Below are positions 50,318 to 63,443 of a stretch of 64,000 bases of DNA, piece by piece. Within the stretch, counting starts at the first letter, position 1. Every line of letters begins with the position of its first letter. The position numbers and the translations under genes are program-made. Below the pieces are notes generated by a model. It was given only the letters and a program-made list of their open reading frames with translations, made no database searches and was not told the DNA's origin. The stretch comes from Stutzerimonas sp. S1 (GTDB taxonomy: Bacteria; Pseudomonadota; Gammaproteobacteria; Pseudomonadales; Pseudomonadaceae): the NCBI RefSeq assembly GCF_025966695.1, contig NZ_JAOEIY010000001.1, positions 804,079 to 868,078 of the forward strand, written 5' to 3'.

Positions 50318-52212
50318 CAGGCGCTCTGCTCCAGCTGCTGGCCAGCGCTGCGCTTTTTCAGATGAATCATCAGCAGCGAAACCGCCGCTGGCGTCACGCC
50401 GGGAATCCGCGATGCTTGACCAAGAGTCTCAGGACGGGCTTGGGACAGCTTGTGCTGGATCTCCTTGGACAGTCCGGAGATGGTCGCATAGTCGATATCT
50501 TCCGGCAGTCGGATGTTCTCGCTAGCGCGCAGCCGCTCGATTTCTTCCTGCTGGCGTTCGATGTAACCGGCGTACTTGGTCTTGATCTCCACCTGCTCGG
50601 CAACCTGCGCATCCTCGACACCATCGCCGGTGAGTTCGACCAAGCTGCGGTAGTCGATCTCCGGACGTGCCAGTAGATTCAACAGGTTGTACTCGCGTGC
50701 CAGCGGACTGCCGAAACGCTCGACGATGGCCTCGCCCTCGGGCGTACCCGGACGGACCCAACTGCTCTTCAGGCGCTGCTCTTCGCGTTCGATACCCTCG
50801 CGCTTGGCACAGAACGCCGCCCAACGGTCATCATCGACCAGGCCCAGCTCGCGGCCTTTTTCGGTCAGACGCAGATCCGCATTGTCCTCGCGCAGGATCA
50901 GCCGATACTCGGCGCGCGAGGTGAACATGCGATAGGGCTCCTGAGTGCCAAGCGTGATCAGGTCATCCACCAGCACGCCGAGATAGGCCTCGTCACGGCG
51001 GGGGCACCAGGCATCACGGCCTTGAGCGCGCAGTGCGGCGTTAGCGCCGGCGAGCAGGCCCTGGGCGCCCGCCTCCTCGTAGCCGGTGGTGCCGTTGATC
51101 TGGCCGGCGAAGAACAGCCCGCCGATCACCTTGGTCTCCAGGCTGTACTTGAGATCGCGCGGGTCGAAGTAGTCGTACTCGATCGCATAGCCCGGGCGCA
51201 CGATATGTGCGTGCTCCATGCCACGAATGCTCTGCACGATCTGCAGCTGCACGTCGAACGGCAGCGAGGTGGAGATGCCGTTGGGATACAGCTCGTGAGT
51301 GGTTAGGCCTTCAGGTTCGAGGAAGACCTGGTGGCTGTCCTTGTCAGCGAAACGGTGGATCTTGTCCTCGATCGAAGGGCAGTAGCGCGGACCAATGCCT
51401 TCGATCACGCCCGAATACATGGGCGAGCGATCCAAGTTAGCAGCGATGATCTCGTGAGTGCGCGCATTGGTGTGGGTGATCCAGCAGCTTACCTGTGCCG
51501 GATGTTGATCGCGGCTGCCGAGGAACGACATCACCGGCAGCGGGTTGTCGCCCGGTTGCTCAGTCATCTGCGAAAAGTCCACCGAACGGCCATCGATGCG
51601 CGGCGGCGTACCGGTCTTCAGCCGGCCGACGCGCAGGGGCAACTCACGCAGCCGTTGCGCGAGGGCAATCGAGGGCGGATCACCAGCCCGACCGCCGGAG
51701 TAGTTCTGCAACCCGATATGGATCAGTCCGCCGAGGAAGGTACCGGTGGTCAGTACCACCGAGGTAGCGAAGAAACGCAGCCCCATCTGAGTGACCACGC
51801 CCTTGACCACGTCCTGTTCGACGATCAGGTCATCGGCCGCCTGCTGGAATATCCACAGGTTCGGCTGGTTCTCCAGGATCGTGCGAATAGCCGCCTTGTA
51901 CAAAACACGGTCGGCCTGCGCGCGGGTGGCGCGTACCGCTGGTCCCTTGCGGCTATTGAGCACGCGGAACTGGATGCCGCCCTTGTCAGTGGCGGTGGCC
52001 ATAGCACCACCCAGGGCATCGATCTCCTTGACAAGGTGGCTCTTGCCGATGCCACCGATGGCCGGATTGCAACTCATCTGCCCCAGGGTTTCCACATTGT
52101 GGCTGAGCAGCAGGGTCTTCACGCCCATGCGTGCTGCTGCCAAGGCAGCTTCGGTACCGGCATGGCCGCCACCGATAACGATCACGTCAAAACGGGAAGG
52201 GAAGTCCACCAC
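50317..52212 (-). CDS. mnmG: tRNA uridine-5-carboxymethylaminomethyl modification enzyme, FAD subunit
   Basis: 631 residues: FAD motif [17 protein letters not shown], the conserved [20 protein letters not shown], and the GidA-associated C-terminal helical domain. With MnmE it modifies the wobble uridine of several tRNAs. Its upstream side is an origin-like gap rather than mnmE itself. Confidence 0.97.
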   Translation of the reverse strand: MVDFPSRFDVIVIGGGHAGTEAALAAARMGVKTLLLSHNVETLGQMSCNPAIGGIGKSHLVKEIDALGGAMATATDKGGIQFRVLNSRKGPAVRATRAQADRVLYKAAIRTILENQPNLWIFQQAADDLIVEQDVVKGVVTQMGLRFFATSVVLTTGTFLGGLIHIGLQNYSGGRAGDPPSIALAQRLRELPLRVGRLKTGTPPRIDGRSVDFSQMTEQPGDNPLPVMSFLGSRDQHPAQVSCWITHTNARTHEIIAANLDRSPMYSGVIEGIGPRYCPSIEDKIHRFADKDSHQVFLEPEGLTTHELYPNGISTSLPFDVQLQIVQSIRGMEHAHIVRPGYAIEYDYFDPRDLKYSLETKVIGGLFFAGQINGTTGYEEAGAQGLLAGANAALRAQGRDAWCPRRDEAYLGVLVDDLITLGTQEPYRMFTSRAEYRLILREDNADLRLTEKGRELGLVDDDRWAAFCAKREGIEREEQRLKSSWVRPGTPEGEAIVERFGSPLAREYNLLNLLARPEIDYRSLVELTGDGVEDAQVAEQVEIKTKYAGYIERQQEEIERLRASENIRLPEDIDYATISGLSKEIQHKLSQARPETLGQASRIPGVTPAAVSLLMIHLKKRSAGQQLEQSA

Positions 52213-52691
52213 GCACCTCGTGCCTGTTCAGATGGGAGTTTTTGGGAAGCCGCGAAGTATAGGCAGTTAGCCGTCGCATAAGAAGGGCCTTGGACAAAAA
52301 ATAACCAGCCGGGCATCTGAAGTGGTGGTCCTTCAAAAAGATTAAAAAAGAAGAAATTTATAAAGAGCTTGTTTATATGTTTATGTATGTGCAAGCCGAA
52401 ATCTGTGGATAACCTCTTGTAGGCCTCGAAACAACAGGGTCGTGGCAAAGGATAACGCTGTGCTGCGCCTATGGGTTACCGGTGCGAATGCAGTACGCAC
52501 CTTGTGGATTAAAGCAACGTTTATGCACAGCCGAATGCGCGCGCAGCTTTCAAAGCTGGTTATCGACTGGGTTCAAGAATGCTTTTCCACAGGGCTTAGC
52601 GCGCCGAAGCCGCACGCTTTTAGACCGACGGGGCACGAGCGGCTGCCCCTTTGGAGCGGGGCGGGACAGTGAGGTTACCCCTAGCCGGGGT
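52213..52691. other. Origin-like intergenic region between mnmG and mnmE
   Basis: No gene is found in these 479 bases. An AT-rich stretch (about 52334-52389) is followed by DnaA boxes: TGTGGATAA at 52404-52412 (perfect, minus orientation), TTATGCACA at 52521-52529 (fits TTATNCACA), and one-mismatch TGTGGATTA at 52503-52511 and TTTTCCACA at 52583-52591. It shares AGATTAAAAAAG and TTATGTATG with the dnaA-side origin. Two small hairpins (52630-52649, 52677-52691) lie beside the mnmE stop. A second origin-type segment upstream of gidA is known in P. putida and P. aeruginosa. Confidence 0.65.
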
Positions 52692-54059
52692 TTACTTGCC
52701 GATACAGAAGCTGGAAAAGATCCGGCCTAGAAGGTCGTCAGAAGTGAAGGCTCCGGTAATCTCGCCAAGAGCTTGTTGGGCGAGCCGCAGATCCTCGGCG
52801 AGCAGCTCGCCTGCACCTGCCTGAGTCAACTGGGCATGCCCGTGGTGCAGGTACTCGTCAGCCAGACGGAGCGCATCGAGATGGCGACGGCGCGCGCTGA
52901 AGCTGCTCTCGGCGGTCTGCTCATAGCCCATGCAATGCTTCAGATGTTCGCGCAGCAATTCGACGCCCTCGCCCGATCGCGCGCACAGACTCACGCTCAC
53001 CAGACCGTCATTGCTTACGCTCAGTGCGATGGGATCGCCGCTGAGGTCCGCTTTATTACGGATCACAGTGACCTTGCTGGGACAGGGTGCGCTGTCGAGA
53101 AACTCCGGCCAGAGGGCCAGCGGGTCGGCGGACTCAGGCGCACAGGCATCGACAACCAAGAGCACACGGTCTGCTTCGCCTATGGCATCTAGCGCCCGCT
53201 GAACGCCGATACGCTCGACCTGATCCTGGGTATCGCGCAAGCCGGCGGTATCCAGTACATGCAGCGGCATGCCATCGATGAGGATGTGCTCGCGCAACAC
53301 GTCGCGCGTGGTACCGGCGATATCGGTAACAATCGCCGCCTCCCGGCCGGCCAGCGCATTGAGCAGGCTGGATTTCCCCGCGTTGGGCCGGCCGGCAATC
53401 ACCACCGTCATGCCATCGCGCAGCAGCGCGCCTTGCCCGGCTTCGCGTAGCACTGTGGATAACTCTGCGCGAACGGCTTCGAGTTGGGTTAGGACATGAC
53501 CATCGGCGAGAAAATCGATTTCCTCCTCGGGAAAATCGATTGCCGCCTCGACATAGATGCGCAGTTGAATCAGCTGCTCGGTGAGGCCATGGACTCTGCG
53601 GGAAAACTCGCCTTGCAGGGAGCGCAGCGCGTTGCGCGCAGCCTGCGCGGAACTCGCTTCGATCAGATCAGCGATCGCTTCGGCCTGGGCCAGATCCAGC
53701 TTGTCGTTGAGGAACGCTCGTTCGCTGAACTCTCCAGGACGCGCAAGCCGCGCGCCGAGTTCCACGCAGCGTTGTAATAACAGGTCGAGTACCACGGGCC
53801 CGCCGTGCCCCTGCAGTTCCAACACATCCTCACCGGTGAAGGAATGCGGCCCCGGGAAGAACAGCATCAGTCCCTCGTCGATAACCTCACCATCGTCAGC
53901 ATGGAACGGTCCGTAGTGAGCGTGGCGCGGGGTTGGTTCGCGACCGCTCAGGGTTATAGCCAGCGCTTTGGCGCGTGAGCCGGAGACCCTGACGATACCG
54001 ACCCCACCGCGACCGGGAGCGGTGGCGACGGCGGCTATGGTTTCGCGGACTGGGCTCAT
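52692..54059 (-). CDS. mnmE: tRNA modification GTPase MnmE
   Basis: 455 residues: N-terminal formyl-THF-binding domain (FEELG-like start [20 protein letters not shown]), helical domain, inserted G domain with [29 protein letters not shown] and NKAD, and the C-terminal CIGK with the catalytic cysteine. It acts with MnmG. Confidence 0.97.
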   Translation of the reverse strand: MSPVRETIAAVATAPGRGGVGIVRVSGSRAKALAITLSGREPTPRHAHYGPFHADDGEVIDEGLMLFFPGPHSFTGEDVLELQGHGGPVVLDLLLQRCVELGARLARPGEFSERAFLNDKLDLAQAEAIADLIEASSAQAARNALRSLQGEFSRRVHGLTEQLIQLRIYVEAAIDFPEEEIDFLADGHVLTQLEAVRAELSTVLREAGQGALLRDGMTVVIAGRPNAGKSSLLNALAGREAAIVTDIAGTTRDVLREHILIDGMPLHVLDTAGLRDTQDQVERIGVQRALDAIGEADRVLLVVDACAPESADPLALWPEFLDSAPCPSKVTVIRNKADLSGDPIALSVSNDGLVSVSLCARSGEGVELLREHLKHCMGYEQTAESSFSARRRHLDALRLADEYLHHGHAQLTQAGAGELLAEDLRLAQQALGEITGAFTSDDLLGRIFSSFCIGK

Positions 54060-54088
54060 GGCGGTTCTCCAATGGCGACGGGTAAATA

Positions 54089-54118
54089 GCAGAACGCCCC
54101 AATCAAGGGGCGTTTTGC
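54089..54118 (-). terminator. Hairpin terminator between mnmE and yidC
   Basis: A 12-base stem with one G-U pair, GCAGAACGCCCC and GGGGCGTTTTGC, around AATCAA. It lies downstream of yidC on the minus strand and 30 bases ahead of mnmE, so it should limit read-through from the rpmH-yidC operon. Confidence 0.75.
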
Positions 54119-54135
54119 ATCAAGCGAAGGTCGGG

Positions 54136-55803
54136 TCAGGCCGTCTTGGCCCCCTCGATCTGCCGAGTAATGTACCACTGCTGAGCGATCGACAAGACGT
54201 TGTTGACCACCCAGTACAGCACCAGGCCGGCAGGGAACCAGAGGAAAAAGAAGGTGAAGATGATCGGCAGGAGCTTCATCACCTTGGCCTGCATCGGATC
54301 CGGCGGGGTCGGATTCAGCTGCTGCTGGATGAACATGGTGACGCCCATGATGATCGGCAGGATGAAGAAGGGATCCTTGATCGACAGGTCGGTGATCCAG
54401 AACATCCAAGGTGCCTGGCGCATTTCTACGCTTTCCAGCAGTACCCAGTACAGGGCCAGGAATACCGGCATCTGCACGATGATCGGTAGGCAGCCGCCCA
54501 GTGGATTGATCTTTTCCTTCTTGTACAACTCCATCATCGCCTGGGACAGCTTCTGGCGATCATCGCCGTGCTGTTCCTTCAATGCTTGCATCTTGGGCGA
54601 TACCGCTCGCATGCGGGCCATTGACTTGTAGCTGGCGGCGGACAGGGGGAAGAAGGCCAGTTTGATGATGATGGTCAGGACGATGATCGACCAACCCCAG
54701 TTACCCAGCAGTGCATGGATGTTTTCCAGCAGCCAGAAGATCGGCTGGGCAATGAACCAGAGGATGCCGTAATCAACGGTCAGGCGCAGGCCGGGTGAAA
54801 GCTCCTCGAGCTTCTCCTGACTTTTCGGACCGGCATACAGCGTGGCGCCGGTTTCGCCTTGAGCGCCTGGCGCCACGCTGACCGCCGGCCCGGTGAAACC
54901 GATGATGTAGTTGCCCTGGCTATCCTTGCGGGTCTGGACCAGGTTGGTATCGTCTGTCTGAGGAATCCAGGCGGTAACGAAGTAGTGCTGCAGCCATGCA
55001 ATCCAACCGCCCTGCACAGTTTCGCGCAGGTTCTTGTCGTCCATGTCGCCCATTGAAACCTTGGTGTAGGGCTCGTCCTTGGTCCACAACGCCGCACCCA
55101 GGTAGGTCGCGGTGCCAGTTGCGGTGCTTGAGGACGGATCGGCGCTGCTGTCGCGCTTGAGCTGGCCGAACAGGTAACCGGTCCAGGGCTTGTCGCTCTG
55201 GTTGTCGATCAAATAACGCACGGCCAGGTCGTACTGGCCACGATCGAAGGTGAAGCGTTTGACGTAGTTGATGCCGTCAGCGCTGTACTTCAGATCGACA
55301 ACCAGCTGGTCCTGACCTTCGGCGAGCTGGTACTCGCTCTTCTCGCTGCTGTACTGCGGACGACCGCTGGCCTTGTCAGGGCCATCGCCGATCAATCCGC
55401 TCTGGGCTTCATAGGTCCGCTCGCTGCTCCGCTCGAACAGCTGGAACGGGACCTCCGGATGATCCTGCCGGCGGGGATACTTCGGCAGATTCAATTCGAC
55501 GATATCGCCGCCGCGTGGGTCGATGGCAACGTCCAGAACATCGGTGCGCACGCGAATCAGCTGGCTGCTCGGTACAGCTGGCGCAACGATGCTGGCCTGT
55601 TGCTGACTGGCTACCGCGGGTACGTCCTCATGATTGCCCTCGACAGCCGTCGACGGGCTTTCCGGCAACGCCGCCATGGACGACTGGGTTTGAGAGGTCG
55701 CTGCTGGAAGTGCTGCCTGACCGTAATCCTGGTTCCACTGAAGAACCATCAGGTAGGCAACGACTGCCAGAGCTACGAGCAGTATCGAGCGTTTGATATC
55801 CAT
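54136..55803 (-). CDS. yidC: Membrane protein insertase YidC
   Basis: 555 residues: N-terminal membrane helix (SILLVALAVVAYLMVLQW), a large periplasmic beta domain, then the five-helix insertase core with NWGWSIIVLTIIIKLAFFPL and the cytoplasmic loop. It inserts membrane proteins, including the ATP synthase c subunit. The start at 55803 is chosen since the longer frame runs into yidD. Confidence 0.96.
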   Translation of the reverse strand: MDIKRSILLVALAVVAYLMVLQWNQDYGQAALPAATSQTQSSMAALPESPSTAVEGNHEDVPAVASQQQASIVAPAVPSSQLIRVRTDVLDVAIDPRGGDIVELNLPKYPRRQDHPEVPFQLFERSSERTYEAQSGLIGDGPDKASGRPQYSSEKSEYQLAEGQDQLVVDLKYSADGINYVKRFTFDRGQYDLAVRYLIDNQSDKPWTGYLFGQLKRDSSADPSSSTATGTATYLGAALWTKDEPYTKVSMGDMDDKNLRETVQGGWIAWLQHYFVTAWIPQTDDTNLVQTRKDSQGNYIIGFTGPAVSVAPGAQGETGATLYAGPKSQEKLEELSPGLRLTVDYGILWFIAQPIFWLLENIHALLGNWGWSIIVLTIIIKLAFFPLSAASYKSMARMRAVSPKMQALKEQHGDDRQKLSQAMMELYKKEKINPLGGCLPIIVQMPVFLALYWVLLESVEMRQAPWMFWITDLSIKDPFFILPIIMGVTMFIQQQLNPTPPDPMQAKVMKLLPIIFTFFFLWFPAGLVLYWVVNNVLSIAQQWYITRQIEGAKTA

Positions 55804-55805
55804 GG

Positions 55806-56051
55806 TTACTCGGCCATCGGAGATGAATTGGAAGTGTTGTGAGGAGGCACAGGATCGTAGCCACCCGGGTTCCACGGGTGGCAACGCCCCAACCTGCGCA
55901 GGCTCAGCCAGCCGCCACGCAACAGACCATGGGTTTCGATGGCCTCAAGTGCATAGCAGGAGCAGCTTGGATAGAAACGACAGTGACTGGCCATCATCGG
56001 ACTGATGGCGTACTGGTAGACCTTGATCGAAGCGATGGCCAATTTACGCAT
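55806..56051 (-). CDS. yidD: Membrane protein insertion efficiency factor YidD
   Basis: 81 residues with the conserved [20 protein letters not shown] and ALETHG-like [13 protein letters not shown], and GGYDPVP. It is a small amphipathic membrane-associated protein coupled to yidC (two-base gap) and overlapping rnpA. Confidence 0.94.
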   Translation of the reverse strand: MRKLAIASIKVYQYAISPMMASHCRFYPSCSCYALEAIETHGLLRGGWLSLRRLGRCHPWNPGGYDPVPPHNTSNSSPMAE

Positions 56052-56439
56052 GGGTGCTGTTGGCGGCTCCAGGTTCGACGGCGGTCTTGGCTGGGTTGCG
56101 TGACAGTCGCTTCCAGAGCTTGGCGAACTGCTTCGCCAGTTCGGGATTGTCCAGATCAGCCAATCCCTTGCGGGCGATGATCACGATGTCCCAGCCCGCC
56201 AGTTCCAGCTGGTGGTGGCGAAAGGTTTCCCGTATCTGCCGCTTGATGCGGTTACGTTCCACCGAAAGCTTGACGCTTTTCTTGCCGATCACCAACCCAA
56301 GGCGGGGGTGTTGCAGATCGTTCTCGCGTGCCAGCAGCAGGACGTTCCTGCCAGGCACCTTACCGGAAGGGGAGTCGAAGACTGCCTTGAATTGGCGGGG
56401 AGTCAGCAGACGCTTTTCCCGGCCGAAGCCCCGACTCAC
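56044..56439 (-). CDS. rnpA: Ribonuclease P protein component
   Basis: 131 residues with the RNR motif [14 protein letters not shown] and the N-terminal [15 protein letters not shown]. It binds the RNase P RNA and pre-tRNA 5' leader. The start is GTG at 56439; it lies 14 bases after rpmH. Confidence 0.95.
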   Translation of the reverse strand: MSRGFGREKRLLTPRQFKAVFDSPSGKVPGRNVLLLARENDLQHPRLGLVIGKKSVKLSVERNRIKRQIRETFRHHQLELAGWDIVIIARKGLADLDNPELAKQFAKLWKRLSRNPAKTAVEPGAANSTHA

Positions 56440-56453
56440 TACCTGTTCCGATA

Positions 56454-56588
56454 TCAGACGGTCAGACGCTTACGGCCTTTGGCGCGACGGCGGGACAGAA
56501 CTTGACGACCGTTCTTGGTGGCCATGCGGGCACGGAAGCCATGGGTACGAGCGCGCTTGATGGTGCTGGGTTGGAAAGTGCGTTTCAT
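56454..56588 (-). CDS. rpmH: 50S ribosomal protein L34
   Basis: A 44-residue basic protein translating as [18 protein letters not shown], then [18 protein letters not shown] and ending KGRKRLTV. It is the first gene of the rpmH-rnpA-yidD-yidC operon, directly beside the origin, on the strand pointing away from dnaA. Confidence 0.97.
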
Positions 56589-56647
56589 GGTGCGGTTACC
56601 TGGTGATCCATTGCGGGCCGGAATGGCCCCCTTTTAAGAGACCGGCG

Positions 56648-56676
56648 ATTGTAGAGAAGCAACCGAGTCAGGTCAA
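56648..56676 (-). promoter_or_regulatory. Sigma-70 promoter of rpmH-rnpA-yidD-yidC
   Basis: On the minus strand TTGACC (56676-56671) and TACAAT (56653-56648) are 17 bases apart, close to the ideal; positions may be off by one base. The leader to rpmH would be about 55 bases. Confidence 0.8.
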
Positions 56677-57034
56677 TTTCCAACCAACGCTTGGGCAGGA
56701 AAAGATAAGAAAAAAGAAAGATTAAAAAAGCTTTCTAAATCTAGTGCTTATGTATGGTGACACGTCGTCTTGTGTATAAGTAATTCAAATAATTGTTTTT
56801 AAAAGGAAAATTCATAAGATAACCTGGTGCGAAACGGGTGCGCTCCCGGTGCGCAAGCGGTGTGGTTGCTGGGGATTAGTCTGATGAATATCCACAGATG
56901 GTGTCTACCTGAGCTTTCGCACAGGGCTCTCAACTGATCTCAGGGATACTTATCCACAACTCTTACGCTGCCGGTTTGTAGATCTCTTCATACATATACG
57001 ACTAACCCTCATCCATTGGGATTGCTGGTAGTTG

Positions 57035-57063
57035 TGGATAACCATCCGTCTGCTCGCTACAAT
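57035..57063 (+). promoter_or_regulatory. Candidate dnaA promoter overlapped by a DnaA box
   Basis: TACAAT at 57058-57063 has TGGATA (four of six matches to TTGACA) 17 bases before it. That -35 lies inside the perfect DnaA box 57033-57041, so DnaA binding would block transcription: classic autoregulation, inferred here from position. Confidence 0.55.
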
Positions 57064-57102
57064 GGCTGCCGTCTTACCTCGACAGTGTCGATAGGAGTTT
57101 CC

Positions 57103-58560
57103 GTGTCGGTGGAACTTTGGCAGCAATGCGTGGAGCTATTGCGCGACGAGCTGCCTGCTCAGCAATTCAACACATGGATTCGTCCGCTGCAGGTCGAGAG
57201 CGAGGGCGATGAGTTGCGCGTCTATGCGCCTAACCGTTTCGTGCTCGACTGGGTCAACGAGAAGTATCTTTCACGGTTGCTCGAGTTGCTTGCAGAACGG
57301 GCGAGCGGAATGACGCCGGCGTTGTCGCTGCTGATCGGTAGTAAGCGTACGGCCGCGGCTGCCCTGCCTTCCGCTGCGGCGGCGCGCGCGCAAGCTACCC
57401 CCGCGGTTGCCGCATCTCCGGCCGGACCTGAACCGGCACCTAGATTCGAGCCGGTATCCTCCGTCGCTGTCGAAAGCGAACCTACGGGGGATGCCGCCAA
57501 GCCTGCGCGTAACGTGCAGGTTGAGGGGGCCCTCAAGCACACCAGCTATCTGAATCGGACCTTTACCTTCGAGAACTTCGTTGAAGGTAAGTCCAACCAG
57601 CTAGCGCGGGCCGCTGCCTGGCAGGTAGCGGACAATCCCAAGCATGGCTACAACCCGCTGTTTCTTTATGGGGGCGTCGGCCTGGGCAAGACCCACCTGA
57701 TGCACGCGGTGGGCAACCACTTACTCAAGAAGAACCCCAATGCCAAGGTGGTCTACCTGCATTCGGAGCGATTCGTCGCGGATATGGTCAAGGCGTTGCA
57801 GCTCAACGCTATCAACGAGTTCAAACGGTTCTACAGGTCAGTGGATGCGCTGCTGATCGACGATATCCAGTTCTTCGCAAAGAAGGAGCGCTCCCAGGAG
57901 GAGTTCTTCCACACCTTCAATGCCCTGCTTGAAGGCGGGCAGCAGGTGATCCTGACGAGCGACCGTTACCCGAAGGAGATCGATGGCCTGGAGGAGCGTC
58001 TCAAATCCCGTTTCGGCTGGGGGCTCACGGTAGCCGTCGAACCTCCTGAACTGGAAACCCGGGTAGCGATCCTGATGAAAAAGGCCGATCAGGCCAAAGT
58101 CGAACTGCCGCACGATGCGGCGTTTTTCATTGCTCAGAGAATTCGTTCCAATGTTCGCGAGTTGGAAGGTGCATTGAAACGGGTTATCGCCCATGCGCAT
58201 TTCATGGGGCGGGACATCACCATTGAACTGATTCGCGAGTCGCTCAAGGATCTGCTGGCGTTGCAGGATAAGCTGGTGAGCGTCGACAATATTCAGCGTA
58301 CGGTCGCTGAGTATTACAAGATCAAGATTTCCGATTTGCTGTCGAAAAGACGCTCGCGCTCTGTAGCCCGTCCTCGACAAGTGGCAATGGCGCTTTCAAA
58401 AGAGCTGACCAATCACAGCCTTCCCGAAATCGGCGATGCGTTCGGTGGTCGCGATCACACCACGGTGCTTCATGCCTGCCGTAAAATCGCCGAACTTCGG
58501 GAAATAGACGCCGATATTCGGGAAGACTACAAGAATTTGCTCCGAACTTTGACCACCTGA
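57103..58560 (+). CDS. dnaA: Chromosomal replication initiator protein DnaA
   Basis: 485 residues starting with GTG: domain I ([20 protein letters not shown]), an alanine-rich linker (about residues 85-150), the AAA+ domain with [16 protein letters not shown] and LLIDDIQFF, and the C-terminal DNA-binding domain with [14 protein letters not shown] and [19 protein letters not shown] is six bases before GTG 57103; the open frame continues upstream to 57016 but lacks homology. Confidence 0.97.
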   Translation: MSVELWQQCVELLRDELPAQQFNTWIRPLQVESEGDELRVYAPNRFVLDWVNEKYLSRLLELLAERASGMTPALSLLIGSKRTAAAALPSAAAARAQATPAVAASPAGPEPAPRFEPVSSVAVESEPTGDAAKPARNVQVEGALKHTSYLNRTFTFENFVEGKSNQLARAAAWQVADNPKHGYNPLFLYGGVGLGKTHLMHAVGNHLLKKNPNAKVVYLHSERFVADMVKALQLNAINEFKRFYRSVDALLIDDIQFFAKKERSQEEFFHTFNALLEGGQQVILTSDRYPKEIDGLEERLKSRFGWGLTVAVEPPELETRVAILMKKADQAKVELPHDAAFFIAQRIRSNVRELEGALKRVIAHAHFMGRDITIELIRESLKDLLALQDKLVSVDNIQRTVAEYYKIKISDLLSKRRSRSVARPRQVAMALSKELTNHSLPEIGDAFGGRDHTTVLHACRKIAELREIDADIREDYKNLLRTLTT

Positions 58561-58593
58561 GTGCGAACCATCCAATAGGCAAGGGACCAGACC

Positions 58594-59697
58594 ATGCATT
58601 TCACCATTCAGCGCGAAGCCCTGTTGAAACCCCTGCAACTGGTTGCTGGCGTTGTCGAACGGCGCCAAACCTTGCCGGTGCTATCCAATGTTCTGCTCGT
58701 TGTAGAAGGACAGCAGCTGTCGTTGACCGGTACTGACTTGGAGGTCGAGCTGGTTGGACGTGTGGCGCTCGAAGACGCCGCCGAACCCGGCGAGATCACC
58801 GTTCCTGCACGCAAGCTGATGGATATCTGCAAGAGCTTGCCGAGCGATGCAGTCATCGACATTCGACTGGATGATCAGAAGGCGCTGATCAAGTCAGGAC
58901 GCAGCCGTTTTACCTTGTCTACCCTTCCTGCCAACGATTTCCCTACCGTCGAGGAAGGGCCTGGCTCGCTTGGTTTCAGTGTCGAACAGGGCAAACTGCG
59001 TCGGCTGATCGAGCGCAGCAGTTTCGCCATGGCACAACAGGATGTGCGCTACTACCTGAACGGTATGCTGATTGAAGTTTCTAGCGGCTTACTGCGCACC
59101 GTAGCGACCGACGGCCATCGTTTGGCGATGTGTTCCATGCAGGCGGGGATCGAGCAACCTGACCGTCATCAGGTCATTGTGCCGCGAAAGGGGATTCTCG
59201 AATTGGCGCGGCTACTCACCGACCAGGATGCTCAGGTAAGCATCGTTTTGGGTCAGCATCACATTCGTGCGACCACCGGTGAGTTCACTTTCACGTCCAA
59301 GCTGGTCGACGGCAAGTTTCCCGATTACGAGCGGGTATTGCCCCGTGGCGGCGACAAGCTGGTAGTGGGCGATCGCCAATTGTTGCGCGAGGCATTCAGT
59401 CGTACAGCGATTCTTTCCAACGAGAAGTATCGGGGCATTCGTCTGCAGCTTGAGAATGGCCTACTGAAGATTCAGGCCAACAACCCCGAGCAGGAAGAGG
59501 CAGAGGAGGAAGTTGTTGTCGACTACAACGGTGGTTCGCTTGAAATCGGCTTCAACGTCAGTTATTTGCTCGACGTGCTGGGCGTAATGACTACCGACCA
59601 GATTCGACTGATTCTTTCTGACGCAAATAGTAGTGCCCTGGTTCAGGAATTTGATAACGACGACTCCGCCTACGTCGTTATGCCGATGCGCTTGTAA
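58594..59697 (+). CDS. dnaN: DNA polymerase III beta sliding clamp
   Basis: 367 residues, three repeated clamp folds, beginning MHFTIQREALLKPLQLVAGV and ending with the peptide-binding C-terminus YVVMPMRL. It follows dnaA by 33 bases and precedes recF by 12. Confidence 0.97.
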   Translation: MHFTIQREALLKPLQLVAGVVERRQTLPVLSNVLLVVEGQQLSLTGTDLEVELVGRVALEDAAEPGEITVPARKLMDICKSLPSDAVIDIRLDDQKALIKSGRSRFTLSTLPANDFPTVEEGPGSLGFSVEQGKLRRLIERSSFAMAQQDVRYYLNGMLIEVSSGLLRTVATDGHRLAMCSMQAGIEQPDRHQVIVPRKGILELARLLTDQDAQVSIVLGQHHIRATTGEFTFTSKLVDGKFPDYERVLPRGGDKLVVGDRQLLREAFSRTAILSNEKYRGIRLQLENGLLKIQANNPEQEEAEEEVVVDYNGGSLEIGFNVSYLLDVLGVMTTDQIRLILSDANSSALVQEFDNDDSAYVVMPMRL

Positions 59698-59709
59698 CCC
59701 TCCGCGTTA

Positions 59710-63235
<3,526 letters not shown>

Positions 63236-63271
63236 GCCCCTTTTCCACCCTCCTTTTCACGCAGTTCATCT

Positions 63272-63308
63272 AACAAAGAACCCCGGCTTTTGGCCGGGGT
63301 TCTTTGTT
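63272..63308 (+). terminator. Strong terminator after gyrB
   Basis: A perfect 16-base-pair stem, AACAAAGAACCCCGGC with its complement, closes a five-base TTTTG loop about 37 bases after the gyrB stop; the stem ends in TTTGTTTATA. Confidence 0.92.
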
Positions 63309-63443
63309 TATATAGCCCTAGTAAATCGAGGCGAATGGATTAATCAATTTAGAGAAATTCCATTCTCAACGTAAGGTTACTGTCATTCGGTCATCCACCT
63401 TACCGCGCCCACAAGGGCACATGAATTTACGGGGTAATCACTA

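Larger units (their letters stand above)
56589..57102. other. Chromosomal replication origin region (oriC, dnaA side)
   Basis: The 514-base gap between the divergent rpmH and dnaA genes contains AT-rich stretches (about 56700-56745 and 56781-56822) able to unwind and DnaA boxes: TGTGTATAA at 56771-56779 (fits TTATNCACA on the minus strand), ATATCCACA at 56888-56896 (one mismatch), a perfect TTATCCACA at 56950-56958 and a perfect minus-strand box TGTGGATAA at 57033-57041. Genes diverge from here on both sides. It also carries the promoters of rpmH and dnaA. Confidence 0.85.

Noticed and set aside
52442..52672. A 76-residue frame in the mnmG-mnmE gap
   Set aside because: It runs through DnaA boxes, begins with GTG without a ribosome binding site and has no protein-like pattern.
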